From a bacterium (lineage in GTDB: Bacteria; Desulfobacterota; Binatia; Binatales; Binataceae), in the NCBI GenBank assembly GCA_014896235.1, contig JADBKU010000021.1:1-64000 (forward strand): a DNA stretch of 64,000 nucleotides, in the 5' to 3' direction. The notes below the pieces were generated by a model. It made no database searches and was not told the origin of the DNA. It saw only the letters and a program-made list of their open reading frames with translations. Positions 38,570-47,539 of this stretch are shown here, piece after piece (the first letter of the stretch is position 1; each line of letters begins with the position of its first letter). Both the position numbers and the translations under genes were made by a program.

Positions 38570-39322
38570 ATGAAGCGGCAGTATCAGACCGCTTCGATTG
38601 AAGCCGCCGATTTGCTCGATCGCCGCGTCGAGCCGCATTACGGCAAGACCTTGACGCGGTTGTTGGCGGCGCATGCGCTGGCGGAGAAGCTGACCGCGAT
38701 CGGCTACCAGCGGGCGCTCGCGGCGATCGACGATCCGGACCTCGCTCCGACCATCAGAAAAAACTTCGTCGAGGAAAAAAAACACGCGCGCCTGATTTAC
38801 CGTCTGCTCGAGGAACTCGGAACCACGGAAGAGCAGGCCGACCGCTCGATGATTAAAGCGGCGAAATCGCCGTCTTTCGCCGCGCCGCGCCGCTTCGCCG
38901 AGGCGCCCGCCGATGCGCTCGCGCTGCTGATGGCGTCGCTCAGCCTTGACGTTACCGGCCTGCTGATGATCGGAGTCAATTATCGCGAGTCGAGCTACGC
39001 GCCGCATGCGCGGGCGGCCGAGATTATCCTTGACGAAGAAGAGGATCATGAACAGTTCGCGGCGTCGGCGTTGCGCGACGCGGCCGAACGCTTCGGCGCC
39101 GAACGCGTCAATGCGGCGCTGCGCGAATGGCTGCCGATGGCGGCCAATTTCTTTGGACCCCCGGGAAGCGGGTTCACGTTCGACTGCCTGCGTTACGGAC
39201 TCAAGGCGCGCGACAACGGCGAACTTGCCGAACTTTACCTGACGATGATTGGCCGGAGGATCGAGCAGGCCGGGCTGTCGATGCCGGCGATGACGAAGCG
39301 CTATCCGCATGCGCTGGTTTAA
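38570..39322 (+). CDS. PaaA/PaaC-like diiron (ferritin-fold) protein
   Basis: A 250-residue helical protein of the phenylacetyl-CoA epoxidase subunit group (PF05138-like). Candidate diiron ligands are E39, E69 and H72 (FVEEKKHARL), D127 (LSLDVTGL), E157 and H160 (DEEEDHEQF). The second half is less conserved, and none of the other Paa subunits are nearby. It may be an epoxidase or hydroxylase using O2, with electrons from an outside reductase. It sits after the paired MaoC genes and before photolyase. Confidence 0.7.
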   Translation: MKRQYQTASIEAADLLDRRVEPHYGKTLTRLLAAHALAEKLTAIGYQRALAAIDDPDLAPTIRKNFVEEKKHARLIYRLLEELGTTEEQADRSMIKAAKSPSFAAPRRFAEAPADALALLMASLSLDVTGLLMIGVNYRESSYAPHARAAEIILDEEEDHEQFAASALRDAAERFGAERVNAALREWLPMAANFFGPPGSGFTFDCLRYGLKARDNGELAELYLTMIGRRIEQAGLSMPAMTKRYPHALV

Positions 39323-39424
39323 CCGCGGCGGCGAGCGCCCGGTCGCGGAAGCATCGCGCGCGAAAATTTTCGCTGTGTCGCGCGCCGCAATCGCGTAGCG
39401 TGCTCGTATGGCGGCGCTCGGGCG

Positions 39425-40834
39425 ATGAACCTCTTTTCGGAGTTGCGCGACGATCCGCGAATCGCGCTCGAAGGCGGGAATCCGCCCGACGCGGAGGGCC
39501 GGTGCGTTGTGTATTGGATGCGGCGCGCGCAGCGCGCCTTCGACAATCCGGCGCTCGAAGCCGCGATCCGCATCGCCAACGAACAGCGCGTTCCGGTGCT
39601 GGTCTATTTCCGGCTCAATCCGCGCCATCCGCATGCCAACGCCCGCCATCTTACGTTCATGCTGCAAGGACTCGAGGAGACCGCTCGGGAACTGGCGCAA
39701 AGAAAAATCGGCTTTGCGATGCGCGTGGCCAACGGGCGTGACGCCGCGAACGATTTGGCGCGTATCGTCGGCGAGGTCCGCCCGTCCGCGGTCATAATCG
39801 ACCGCGATCCCCTGCGGTCCTTCGATGCATGGCGCGGCCTGGCTCGCGTCTGCGGCGGTCGCCCGCTTTACTGCGTCGACGCGGACATGATTGTGCCGGC
39901 CGCGCAAATCGGCCGCGAGCATTACGCTGCGCGCACGATTCGTCCACGCATCCACGAACGGCTCGATCGATTCCTTAAGCCGGTCGTCAATCACGCGGTT
40001 CACGTCGCGTGGAACGCGGGACCGCTCGGCGACGCGATCGCGCCATCGGCCGCCACGCCCGCCTTGCTGAATATCGATCGTTCGGTTGGCCCTGTCGCGG
40101 AATTTCGAGGCGGCGGCGGCGAAGCGCGTAGCCGGCTCCGGCGGTTTATTCGCGATCGCCTGCCTCGATATGCAAGCGAGCGGAACCGCCCCGAAATGGA
40201 CGCGACGAGCGGGCTTTCGCCCTACTTGCATTACGGACAAATCGGTCCGCACACGGTGGCGCTGGCGGTGCGCGACGCGGCCGCGCCGGAAGCGGATCGG
40301 CGCACGTTTCTCGAAGAATTGATCGTGCGGCGCGAACTCGCGATAAATTTCACGATCTACAATCGCCGCTTTCGCCAAATCGAAGGATGCGAACGCTGGG
40401 CGCTGCAATCGCTTTCGGCGCATCGCTGCGATCCGCGCGAGCGCGTCTATTCCGAACGCCAGTTCGAAAACGCGGAAACGCACGATCCGCTGTGGAACGC
40501 CGCGCAGCGCCAGATGGTCGAATCGGGATGGATGCACGGGTACATGCGGATGTACTGGGCGAAGAAGATTCTGGAATGGAGCAAATCGCCGCGCGCCGCC
40601 TACGAGATCGCCGTGCGTCTCAACGATCGTTACGAGCTCGATGGGCGCGACCCGAATGGCTACGCCGGAATCGCGTGGGCGATCGGCGGAAAGCACGATC
40701 GCGCGTGGGGGCCTGAACGCCCGGTTTATGGGATGATTCGTTACATGTCGGCGGCCGGCGCGGGCAGAAAATTCGACAGCCGGGCGTATATCGCGCGATG
40801 GCTCGAGCGGCCGCTGCCGGCGGCGTTCAAATGA
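39425..40834 (+). CDS. phr: Class II cyclobutane pyrimidine dimer photolyase
   Basis: A 469-residue photolyase of class II. The N-domain has RCVVYWMRRAQRAFDNPALE and LNPRHPHANARHLTFMLQGL. The FAD domain has TSGLSPYLHYGQIGPHTVAL, LEELIVRRELAINFTIYNRR, and the strong class II block MVESGWMHGYMRMYWAKKIL ending in RYELDGRDPNGYAGIAWAIG and RYMSAAG. It repairs UV dimers using FADH- and blue light. The start is ATG with no clear ribosome site in the 100-base spacer. It neighbours a DUF523-DUF1722 gene, the same pairing as E. coli ybgA-phrB. Confidence 0.95.
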   Translation: MNLFSELRDDPRIALEGGNPPDAEGRCVVYWMRRAQRAFDNPALEAAIRIANEQRVPVLVYFRLNPRHPHANARHLTFMLQGLEETARELAQRKIGFAMRVANGRDAANDLARIVGEVRPSAVIIDRDPLRSFDAWRGLARVCGGRPLYCVDADMIVPAAQIGREHYAARTIRPRIHERLDRFLKPVVNHAVHVAWNAGPLGDAIAPSAATPALLNIDRSVGPVAEFRGGGGEARSRLRRFIRDRLPRYASERNRPEMDATSGLSPYLHYGQIGPHTVALAVRDAAAPEADRRTFLEELIVRRELAINFTIYNRRFRQIEGCERWALQSLSAHRCDPRERVYSERQFENAETHDPLWNAAQRQMVESGWMHGYMRMYWAKKILEWSKSPRAAYEIAVRLNDRYELDGRDPNGYAGIAWAIGGKHDRAWGPERPVYGMIRYMSAAGAGRKFDSRAYIARWLERPLPAAFK

Positions 40835-40917
40835 CGCGAAACGCGATCGCATCCAATCTGAGGCGCGGACGTACGAACCAACCGCTCCGCGCGCCCAGCT
40901 TCGGAGCTGCGCGCTGA

Positions 40918-41892
40918 ATGAAGGCATCAGGACCATCCGCCGCGAACGCCCCGATCAAAATCGGCGTTTCCGCGTGCCTGCTCGGCGCCGAAGTGCGCTT
41001 CGACGGCGGCCATAAACGCAACGATTTTCTGACCGACATCTTTGGCCGTTTCGTCGAGTTCGTGCCGGTCTGTCCCGAGTTCGAACTTGGCCTGGGCGTG
41101 CCGCGCGAATCGCTGCGGCTGGTGCGCGAGGGCGGAGAAATCAGGATGGTCGGCAACAAAAGCGGCGCGGACCATACGGAGGCGATGAACGAATTCGCCG
41201 CGCGCCGCGTGAACGCGCTGGAGCGCGATGAACTCTCGGGTTACGTCCTGAAAAAAGATTCGCCGAGTTGCGGGATGGAACGCGTGCGTGTCTACAGCGC
41301 GAGCGGGATGCCGACGCGCGACGGCCGCGGCCTTTTCGCGGCGGCGTTGATAGCGCGCTATCCGAATCTGCCGGTCGAGGAGGAGGGCCGGCTCAACGAT
41401 CCTCGGCTGCGCGAAAACTTTGTCGAGCGGGTTTTCGCCTATCGCCGCTTGCGCGATTTTTTCGGTTCGCGATGGAGCGCCGGGGGACTGGTCGCGTTTC
41501 ACACCGCGCACAAGCTGCAATTGCTCGCCCATTCGCCCCGTGTCTATGCCGCGCTGGGCCGAATCGTGGCGAGCGCCAGATCGCTCGATCGCCGCGAATT
41601 GCGCGAGCGCTACGAGCGCGATTTCATGACTGTGCTTGCGAAGGTCGTCACGCCCGCGCGGCACGTCAACGTGCTGCAGCATATCGCCGGCTATTTCCGC
41701 GAATATCTCGATTCGGACTCTCGCCGCGAGCTTGCGAACCTAATCGAGGATTACCGCCGCGGACTTTTGCCGCTGATCGTGCCGATTACGCTGATGCGCC
41801 ATTATGTGCGCCGCTTCGGCGTCGCCTATCTGGCCGGCCAGGTTTATCTGGAGCCGCATCCGAAGGAACTGATGCTCCGCAATCACGTCTGA
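40918..41892 (+). CDS. TudS (DUF523) - DUF1722 (YbgA) fusion
   Basis: A 324-residue two-domain protein. Residues 12-165 are DUF523/TudS, with three cluster cysteines: C20 (SACLLG), C52 (PVCPEFE) and C118 (DSPSCGM). Residues 175-320 are the DUF1722 (YbgA) helical domain with FHTAHKLQLLAHSPRVYAAL, ARHVNVLQHIAGYF and HYVRRFGVAYLAGQVYLEPH. TudS proteins desulfurate 2-thiouracil with a [4Fe-4S] cluster; the whole protein may act on sulfur-damaged or thiolated bases. It lies just after the photolyase. Similar fusions exist in many bacteria; its role here is inferred. Confidence 0.85.
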   Translation: MKASGPSAANAPIKIGVSACLLGAEVRFDGGHKRNDFLTDIFGRFVEFVPVCPEFELGLGVPRESLRLVREGGEIRMVGNKSGADHTEAMNEFAARRVNALERDELSGYVLKKDSPSCGMERVRVYSASGMPTRDGRGLFAAALIARYPNLPVEEEGRLNDPRLRENFVERVFAYRRLRDFFGSRWSAGGLVAFHTAHKLQLLAHSPRVYAALGRIVASARSLDRRELRERYERDFMTVLAKVVTPARHVNVLQHIAGYFREYLDSDSRRELANLIEDYRRGLLPLIVPITLMRHYVRRFGVAYLAGQVYLEPHPKELMLRNHV

Positions 41893-41990
41893 CGCCCGGC
41901 GCGCGCGTGGGCGCGCTTGTGATCCCGGCGGAAGGCGTAGTAATGGTCGCCCGAAGCCGCCGCGGTGCGGTGGGCGCCGGGAGATCGAAC

Positions 41991-42875
41991 ATGAAAATCG
42001 GATTATTCGCGGTCGGCACGAACCGGATGGCCGGGGGCGGCCTGATGAAGACGCTGGCGGCGCACGCCGAGCGGGTAGGAGTCGCGACGTTGTGGGTGCC
42101 CGAACACGTCGTGCTGCTGGACAAGTACGCCTCGCGCTACCCGTACACGGAAAACGGCCAACTGCCGGCGCAAACCAACGCGCCGATCTTCGATCCGTTC
42201 ATTTCGCTTGCGACGATCGCCGCCGCGACCTCGCGCATCCGGCTGGCGACCGGAATCTGCCTTGTGCCCGAACATAATCCGCTCGTGCTGGCCAAGACGA
42301 TTGCGACGCTCGATTTCCTGAGCGGCGGCCGTTTCGCGCTGGGCGTCGGCATCGGGTGGCTCGAGGAGGAATTTACCGCGCTCGGCATTCCCTGGGAGCG
42401 CCGGGCGCATCGCACCCGCGAATATATCGAGGTGATGCGCAAACTGTGGACGGAGGACCGCAGCGATCATCGCGGCGAATTCGTCTCGTTCGAGGGCGTC
42501 CGGAGTTTTCCCAAGCCTGCGAACAACCGCCGCGTGCCGGTGCTGTTCGGCGGCGAAAGCGGACCGGCGCTGCGCCGCGTCTCCGAATATGGCGACGGCT
42601 GGTGCGGCTTCAATCTCACGCCCGCAGACGCTGCGGTGAAGATCCGGCGCATCGAGGAGTTGCTGAAAGCCAACGGCCGCAAATTGTCTGACGTCGAGCT
42701 GACGGTTTCGCCGTATTCCAAACCGATCAAGCCCGACGATCTCAAACGCTATCGCGATCTCGGCGTCAGCGAAGTGATCTTGATCACGCTCAGGCCGCCG
42801 CGCGATGAAGCGAGCCTGGTCGCGAATCTCGAAGAAATCGCGCGCGAATGGATCGAGCCGGCCGCGAAGATCTAG
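41991..42875 (+). CDS. LLM-family (luciferase-like) F420-type oxidoreductase, copy 1
   Basis: A 294-residue luciferase-like TIM-barrel protein: MKIGLFAVG start, ATLWVPEHVVL, IRLATGICLVPEHNPLVLAK, GGRFALGVGIGWLEEEFTAL, PWERRAHRTREYIEVMRKLW, PVLFGGESGPALRRVSEYGDGW. This is the TIGR03619-like F420 branch, acting on unknown substrates. GGGAG lies 7 bases before the ATG. The next gene is a near twin. The upstream reading frame extends from within the TudS gene but begins at a shadow ORF. Confidence 0.88.
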   Translation: MKIGLFAVGTNRMAGGGLMKTLAAHAERVGVATLWVPEHVVLLDKYASRYPYTENGQLPAQTNAPIFDPFISLATIAAATSRIRLATGICLVPEHNPLVLAKTIATLDFLSGGRFALGVGIGWLEEEFTALGIPWERRAHRTREYIEVMRKLWTEDRSDHRGEFVSFEGVRSFPKPANNRRVPVLFGGESGPALRRVSEYGDGWCGFNLTPADAAVKIRRIEELLKANGRKLSDVELTVSPYSKPIKPDDLKRYRDLGVSEVILITLRPPRDEASLVANLEEIAREWIEPAAKI

Positions 42876-42931
42876 TTCACCGGATTCGATTCGCGACAAT
42901 TCAAAATAATCTTTCAGGAGAACCATACGCC

Positions 42932-43813
42932 ATGAAAATCGGATACTTCGCGATCGGCATCGGTCCGTCGGCCAGCGCGACCGCGATTCGCACGCTTGCG
43001 GTCAACGCCGAACGCCTCGGCTTCGCCACGATTTGGGCGCCGGAACACGTGGTGCTGCTCGCCGAGTTTTCCTCGCGTTATCCCTATTCGGCGGGCGAGT
43101 TCCCGATGCCGCTGGACGCGCCGATCGGCGACCCCTTCGCCACGCTCAGCTACGCCGCCGCGCTCACTTCAAAAATCCGGCTGGCGACCGGAATCTGCCT
43201 CGTGCCCGAGCACAATCCGGTCGTGCTCGCGAAGACCGTCGCCACGGTGGATTATCTGAGCGGCGGCCGTCTGGTGCTCGGCACGGGTATCGGATGGCTG
43301 GCCGAGGAGTTCGAGGCGATCGGAGTACCGTGGGAGCGCCGCGCGCATCGCACGCGCGAATGCATCGAATCGATGCGCGCGCTGTGGGCCAACGATCAAA
43401 GCTCTTACAGCGGCGAATTCGTGAATTTCCGCGGCGCGATCTGCAATCCGAAGCCGGTCAATCATCGGCGCGTTCCCGTATGGTTCGGCGGCGAGAGCGG
43501 TCCGGCCTTGCGGCGCGTCGCCGAATATGGCGACGGATGGATCGGCTTCAACCTGCTGCCCGACGAGGCCGCGGCGAAAATCCGCAAGATCGAGGAGTTG
43601 CTGAAGGCCAACGGCCGCAAGCGCTCCGATGTCGAACTGGCGGTCTCGCCGTATAGCAAGCCGATCGCCGCCGACGACCTCAAACGCTATCGCGACGCGG
43701 GCGTCGAGGAAGTCGCGCTGGTTCGATTCGACATGCCCGGCGACGAGGCCGGGATGAAAAGAGAGCTGGAAAACATGGCGAAGGAATTCGTCGAGCCGGC
43801 TGCCAAACTCTAG
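42932..43813 (+). CDS. LLM-family (luciferase-like) F420-type oxidoreductase, copy 2
   Basis: A 293-residue paralogue of the preceding gene, about two-thirds identical by eye and matching block for block (LATGICLVPEHNP, PWERRAHRTRE, FGGESGPALRRV, IEELLKANGRK). The N-terminal third varies most (GPSASATAIRTLAVNAERLG). So it is a tandem duplication with divergence, and the two may act on different substrates or form a heterodimer. CAGGAG is located 10 bases before the ATG. It is followed by a good terminator. No F420 biosynthesis genes are in the window, so F420 use is family-based. Confidence 0.88.
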   Translation: MKIGYFAIGIGPSASATAIRTLAVNAERLGFATIWAPEHVVLLAEFSSRYPYSAGEFPMPLDAPIGDPFATLSYAAALTSKIRLATGICLVPEHNPVVLAKTVATVDYLSGGRLVLGTGIGWLAEEFEAIGVPWERRAHRTRECIESMRALWANDQSSYSGEFVNFRGAICNPKPVNHRRVPVWFGGESGPALRRVAEYGDGWIGFNLLPDEAAAKIRKIEELLKANGRKRSDVELAVSPYSKPIAADDLKRYRDAGVEEVALVRFDMPGDEAGMKRELENMAKEFVEPAAKL

Positions 43814-43821
43814 ATTTGTGT

Positions 43822-43839
43822 GCTCCGCCGCAGCGGAGC
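43822..43839 (+). terminator. Hairpin right after the second LLM gene
   Basis: GCTCCG-CCGCAG-CGGAGC is a 6-bp stem with a 6-base loop, 9 bases after the stop codon. It stands just ahead of the stronger, U-tailed hairpin and probably is part of the same 3' end. Confidence 0.4.
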
Positions 43840-43846
43840 CTTTCAA

Positions 43847-43885
43847 GCGGGCGCGAATCGATTGGTTCGCGCCCGCCCGATTTTT
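43847..43885 (+). terminator. Rho-independent terminator after LLM genes
   Basis: An 11-bp stem GCGGGCGCGAA (43847-43857) and TTCGCGCCCGC (43866-43876) with an 8-base loop, followed by CCGATTTTT. The U-run makes this the best terminator in the window. It ends the LLM pair and lies next to the 3' end of the convergent SDR gene (stop at 43885), so it could also serve that strand in part. Confidence 0.8.
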
Positions 43886-44649
43886 CAGCGCGCGGTCATC
43901 CCGCCGTCCACCGGCATCGACGCGCCCGTTACAAACGACGCGTGGTCCGACAGCAGCCACGTCACCGCTTCCGCGATTTCGGCCGGCCGGCCCATCCGCG
44001 CCACCGGCTCGACCCCGACCAGCGCTTCCTTGAGCCGCGGATGCGCCGACACCATTCCGGCGACCATCGCCGTGTCGATCACGCCCGGACACACCGAGTT
44101 CACCCGGATTCCCGCCTTGGCGTATTCGAGCGCCGCGGTTTTGGTCAGACCGATCACGCCGTGCTTCGACGCCGTGTACGCCGGCATCCCGTGCGATCCG
44201 ACCAATCCCGCCGCCGACGCGGTGTTGACGATCGCGCCGCCCGTGCCCTGCTTGATCATCTGGATGATCTCGTACTTCATGCAGAGCCACACGCCGCGCA
44301 GGTTCACCGCCATGATCCGGTCGAAGTTGTCTTCGGTGTCGTCGGCCGTGCGCGCGATTTTCCCGGCGACGCCGGCGTTGTTGTAGGCGCCGTCGAGTCG
44401 GCCGAACGCCTTTACCGCCGCGGCGACCAGCGCCTCCGCTTCGCTCGCTTTCGATACGTCGCAGCGCGCGAACTCGGCGACGCCGCCCGCGTCGCGCACC
44501 AGCTTCACGGTTTCGCGTCCGCCCTCCTCGGCGACGTCGGCGACCAGCACCTTCGCGCCTTCGCGCGCGAACGCCAGCGCCGCCGCCCGCCCGATTCCCG
44601 AACCTCCGCCCGTTACGAGCGTGACTTTTCCATTCAACAATCCAGCCAC
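43885..44649 (-). CDS. Short-chain dehydrogenase/reductase
   Basis: A 254-residue classical SDR: TLVTGGGSGIGRAAALAFAR (TGxxxGxG), CDVSKASEAEALV, LDGAYNNAGVAG (NNAG), IVNTASAAGLVGSHGMPAY with S, and YTASKHGVIGL (YxxxK catalytic pair), ending VTWLLSDHASFVTGASMPVD. NAD(P) oxidoreductase on an unknown alcohol or ketone. Start GTG with GAGGAG 4-7 bases upstream. It is followed upstream (minus strand) by the EthD gene, 36 bases away. Confidence 0.95.
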   Translation of the reverse strand: MAGLLNGKVTLVTGGGSGIGRAAALAFAREGAKVLVADVAEEGGRETVKLVRDAGGVAEFARCDVSKASEAEALVAAAVKAFGRLDGAYNNAGVAGKIARTADDTEDNFDRIMAVNLRGVWLCMKYEIIQMIKQGTGGAIVNTASAAGLVGSHGMPAYTASKHGVIGLTKTAALEYAKAGIRVNSVCPGVIDTAMVAGMVSAHPRLKEALVGVEPVARMGRPAEIAEAVTWLLSDHASFVTGASMPVDGGMTAR

Positions 44650-44685
44650 TGTTCTCCTCTCCCGATTGCGCGATAACCGCCGCGC

Positions 44686-45357
44686 TTAGCGCGACGCCAC
44701 CACGATATGTTCCTGCGCCACGAATAATCGCAACTTCGCGTTATCGATGAATTTCGGGCCGTCCGCGGTCAGGTCCTTGCCCGCCGCCGACTCGAACGAC
44801 GCTTTCATCGCCGCGACGCTGTCGAACCATAGCTGCGCGACGCCGTCGAACGCCGGCTCGGCGTACAGGTAGGCCTCGTCCACCAGATGCGATTGCACGT
44901 AGCGGCGCAGGCCGGGCAGTTTCGCGCCGAGCGATCCGTGCGTTTCGATCCAGTACTTGCGGAAGTCGCCGAGCGGCATCCCCGCCTTGCGCTTGAGCTG
45001 CCATACGCCTTTGATCAGCGGCGCGCCGGTCGGCCCGTCCACGATCACATGGTCGCGCGTCGCCATCCATTCGACCCGCGTCAAATCGATGAAATTCCGC
45101 TCGTCGGCGAGCGCGCCGTCAAGATATTCCCGGCTCTTGCGCAGTTCGTCCAACGACTGGAGCCCGTCAATCAGCACCTCCGCCTCGCCGTCATAGGGCG
45201 AATTGGAGCCTTCGTAGGGGATGCGATGGCTCTGCACGTAGCGCTTGCTCTGCTGGATCCGCGCCGCGATCGGGCCGTGCGTTTCGCGCCAGTAGCGATG
45301 GAACTCGGCGTCGCTGAGCGACGGCTTGCGCGTGATGAAGTAGTGGATGTGAATCAT
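44686..45357 (-). CDS. Tandem EthD-domain protein
   Basis: A 223-residue protein with two EthD-like dimeric ferredoxin-fold domains: residues 1-100 (ITRKPSLSDAEFHRYWRETH, IAARIQQSKRYVQSHRI) and 115-215 (LKRKAGMPLGDFRKYWIETH, GSLGAKLPGLRRYVQSHLVD). The family's conserved FxxYWxxxH occurs in both. EthD-type proteins help in ETBE breakdown or act as small dimeric enzymes of polyketide and aromatic pathways. GAGGAGG lies before the ATG. It is in the same direction as the SDR and likely co-transcribed. Confidence 0.88.
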   Translation of the reverse strand: MIHIHYFITRKPSLSDAEFHRYWRETHGPIAARIQQSKRYVQSHRIPYEGSNSPYDGEAEVLIDGLQSLDELRKSREYLDGALADERNFIDLTRVEWMATRDHVIVDGPTGAPLIKGVWQLKRKAGMPLGDFRKYWIETHGSLGAKLPGLRRYVQSHLVDEAYLYAEPAFDGVAQLWFDSVAAMKASFESAAGKDLTADGPKFIDNAKLRLFVAQEHIVVASR

Positions 45358-45541
45358 CTCGATTCCTCCTCGCGCGCGAGCCTAGCTCCGCGGTCCGCGC
45401 GCTCGTGGTTTCCGCTCCGTACTGGCCGTGGTATAGCATCGCGCGCCGCGCTTCGCCTATCGTCGCGCGGCGCTTCCGGCGCGCGTCCGCGAGCGCTAGC
45501 CTCTTGATCGCCGCCCTCACCGCGCGCAAGGAATTATCGCG

Positions 45542-46468
45542 ATGCCTCGAATCGTTTCGCTGCTCCCCAGCGCCACCGAAATCGTTTGTGCGCTCGGCTT
45601 TCAGGATCAACTCGTCGGCCGTTCGCACGAATGCGATTTTCCGCCCGCCGTCGCCGCGCTGCCCGCGCTCACCGCGCCGCGTTTCGATCCCGAAGGCGCC
45701 AGCGCGGAGGTCAACGATCGCGTCCGGCGCATCCTCACCGACGCGCTCGCCGTCTATCGCGTGGACGCCGCGAAGCTGCGCGAGTTGCGGCCCGATTTCA
45801 TCGTCACGCAGGCGCAGTGCGACGTCTGCGCCGTCAGCCTGCGCGACGTCGAGGACGCGGTCGCCGAATGGACGGGCGCGCGTCCGCGCATCGTCTCGCT
45901 CGCGCCGTGGGGCATGGCCGAGGTGTTCGGCGACATGGAGCGCGTCGCCGCCGCGCTTGGCGCATCCGCGCGCGGTTCCGAAGTTATCGGCGGACTCAAG
46001 CGCCGCATGGAAAGCATACGCGAGCGCGCAGCGACCGCCGGACATCGTCCGCGCGTCGCCTGCATCGAATGGCTCGATCCGCTGATGGGCGCGGGCAACT
46101 GGATGCCCGAATTGATCGAGGCCGCGGGCGCGACGAGTCTGCTCGGCAAGGCCGGCGAGCATTCCTCATGGCTCGAATTCGCCGCGCTCGCCGCCGCCGA
46201 TCCCGAGGTTATTCTGATCGCGCCGTGCGGCTTCACGATGGAGCGCACCGCCGCCGAGCTGCCCGCGATGACGGCGCGTCCCGGATGGAACGATCTGCGC
46301 GCGGTGCGCGACGGGCGCGTCTTTCTCGCCGAAGGCAATCAATATTTCAATCGGCCCGGCCCGCGCATCGTCGAATCGCTCGAAATTCTCGCCGAAATCC
46401 TTCATCCCGAGCTTTTTCGCTTCGGGCATGAGGGTTCCGGATGGCGCCGCGTGGCGTCCGCCGCCTGA
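45542..46468 (+). CDS. Corrinoid-binding (BtuF-like) helical-backbone protein without signal
   Basis: A 308-residue periplasmic-binding-type protein of the BtuF/ABC metal receptor family: MPRIVSLLPSATEIVCALGF (start of domain 1), LVGRSHECDFPP, LRELRPDFIVTQAQCDVCAV, VACIEWLDPLMGAGNWMPEL, ALAAADPEVILIAPCGF and FNRPGPRIVESLEILAEIL. It starts directly at the binding fold with no signal peptide, so it appears cytoplasmic; such free forms are common and their role is unclear (a corrinoid chaperone or a degenerate enzyme). The lipoprotein version is at 51.2 kb. Confidence 0.85.
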   Translation: MPRIVSLLPSATEIVCALGFQDQLVGRSHECDFPPAVAALPALTAPRFDPEGASAEVNDRVRRILTDALAVYRVDAAKLRELRPDFIVTQAQCDVCAVSLRDVEDAVAEWTGARPRIVSLAPWGMAEVFGDMERVAAALGASARGSEVIGGLKRRMESIRERAATAGHRPRVACIEWLDPLMGAGNWMPELIEAAGATSLLGKAGEHSSWLEFAALAAADPEVILIAPCGFTMERTAAELPAMTARPGWNDLRAVRDGRVFLAEGNQYFNRPGPRIVESLEILAEILHPELFRFGHEGSGWRRVASAA

Positions 46469-46522
46469 GCGCTGATTAGTTTCGATCGGACTGCGCGGAG
46501 CGCGCGATTATGCGCGTCCGCG

Positions 46523-47452
46523 TCAGGCCGGGGCGAGGTACTTCAGCCCTTCGCGCGCCGGCGTGAGCGCAATCGGGAACTCGGCGCGCAGCGCCGAAAG
46601 ATCGCAGGCGTTGTCCGCGACCAGAAAATCCACGGCCTCCCGCGAGAACAGCGCTCCCGGCGCCATCTCTGCGATTCGGCCGGCCGCGCGCAGCGCCGCT
46701 TCGGGAATAGGGATAATCGGCCGCCTGCGCCGCGTGATCTCCATCACCAATCGCACCAGCGCGTCGAACGTCATCACTTCCGGCCCGCCGATTTCGTAGA
46801 CGCCGTCGCGCCCGCGTCCGCCGGCGGCAAGCGCCACGCACGCCGCCAGATCGTCCACCAGCAGCGGCTGCAGCCGTTGCTGGCCGTCGCCCGGAACCGG
46901 CATCGCGGGCGCGAACCTGAGCGCTTTCGCGATCATGTTCACGACCCGGTCTTCCGGTCCGTACGCCAGCGACGGCCGGAAGATCGTGAACTCGATTCCC
47001 GCTTCCCTGATCGCCCGTTCCGCGCGGCCTTTCCAGCGGAACGCGCCGATCGCCGACCGCTCGTCGGCGGCGGCGCCGCTGATATAGATGAACCGTTCCG
47101 CTCCCGCCGCGCGCGCGGCCGCAATCAATTTGACCGTGCCGCCATAATCGACGCGTTCGAAGGTCAAGCCCCGCGCCCGATTTTCGATCGGGTAGTTGTC
47201 GAACTGCGCGGCGTTCACGATCGCCGCCGCGCCCGCCACCGCCTCGGCGAGCCGCGCGCCCTGCGTGACGTCGGCCGCGACGAATTCGACATTCGGCGCG
47301 GCGCCGGAGAAGCGCGCCCGCGCCCGTTGCGGATCGCGCGTGAGCACCCGCACCGCCGTGTCCGGATCGTGCGCAAGGCGGCGCACGATCGCGCGTCCGA
47401 TAAAGCCGGAACCTCCGGCCACCGCGACAATTCTTCTTTCAGTTTGCGTCAT
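46523..47452 (-). CDS. NAD(P)-binding epimerase-like protein (NDUFA9/SDR atypical type)
   Basis: A 309-residue extended-SDR-like protein. The NAD motif VAVAGGSGFIGRAIVRRLAH (GxxGFIG) starts the fold, then AAIVNAAQFDNYP, FIYISGAAADERS, the AERAIREAGIEFTIFRPSLAYGPEDR region (no classic YxxxK), and YEIGGPEVMTFDALVRLV. This matches the complex I NDUFA9-type atypical SDRs that protect or bind NAD(P)H; the enzymatic activity is unclear. The start has no strong ribosome site. Last gene of the minus-strand block starting with the corrinoid importer. Confidence 0.82.
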   Translation of the reverse strand: MTQTERRIVAVAGGSGFIGRAIVRRLAHDPDTAVRVLTRDPQRARARFSGAAPNVEFVAADVTQGARLAEAVAGAAAIVNAAQFDNYPIENRARGLTFERVDYGGTVKLIAAARAAGAERFIYISGAAADERSAIGAFRWKGRAERAIREAGIEFTIFRPSLAYGPEDRVVNMIAKALRFAPAMPVPGDGQQRLQPLLVDDLAACVALAAGGRGRDGVYEIGGPEVMTFDALVRLVMEITRRRRPIIPIPEAALRAAGRIAEMAPGALFSREAVDFLVADNACDLSALRAEFPIALTPAREGLKYLAPA

Positions 47453-47539
47453 TGGCAGGCGCCGGCGCGCGCCGGTGGATCAAAGCGTAGCGCGTCATGC
47501 GCGCCCATTCGACGAAAATTGTTGGCGGACAAGCCGCGC

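Noticed and set aside
38537-40936. A 799-codon minus-strand frame over photolyase and the diiron gene
   Set aside because: Arg/His-rich composition without motifs; it is the antisense of well recognised genes.
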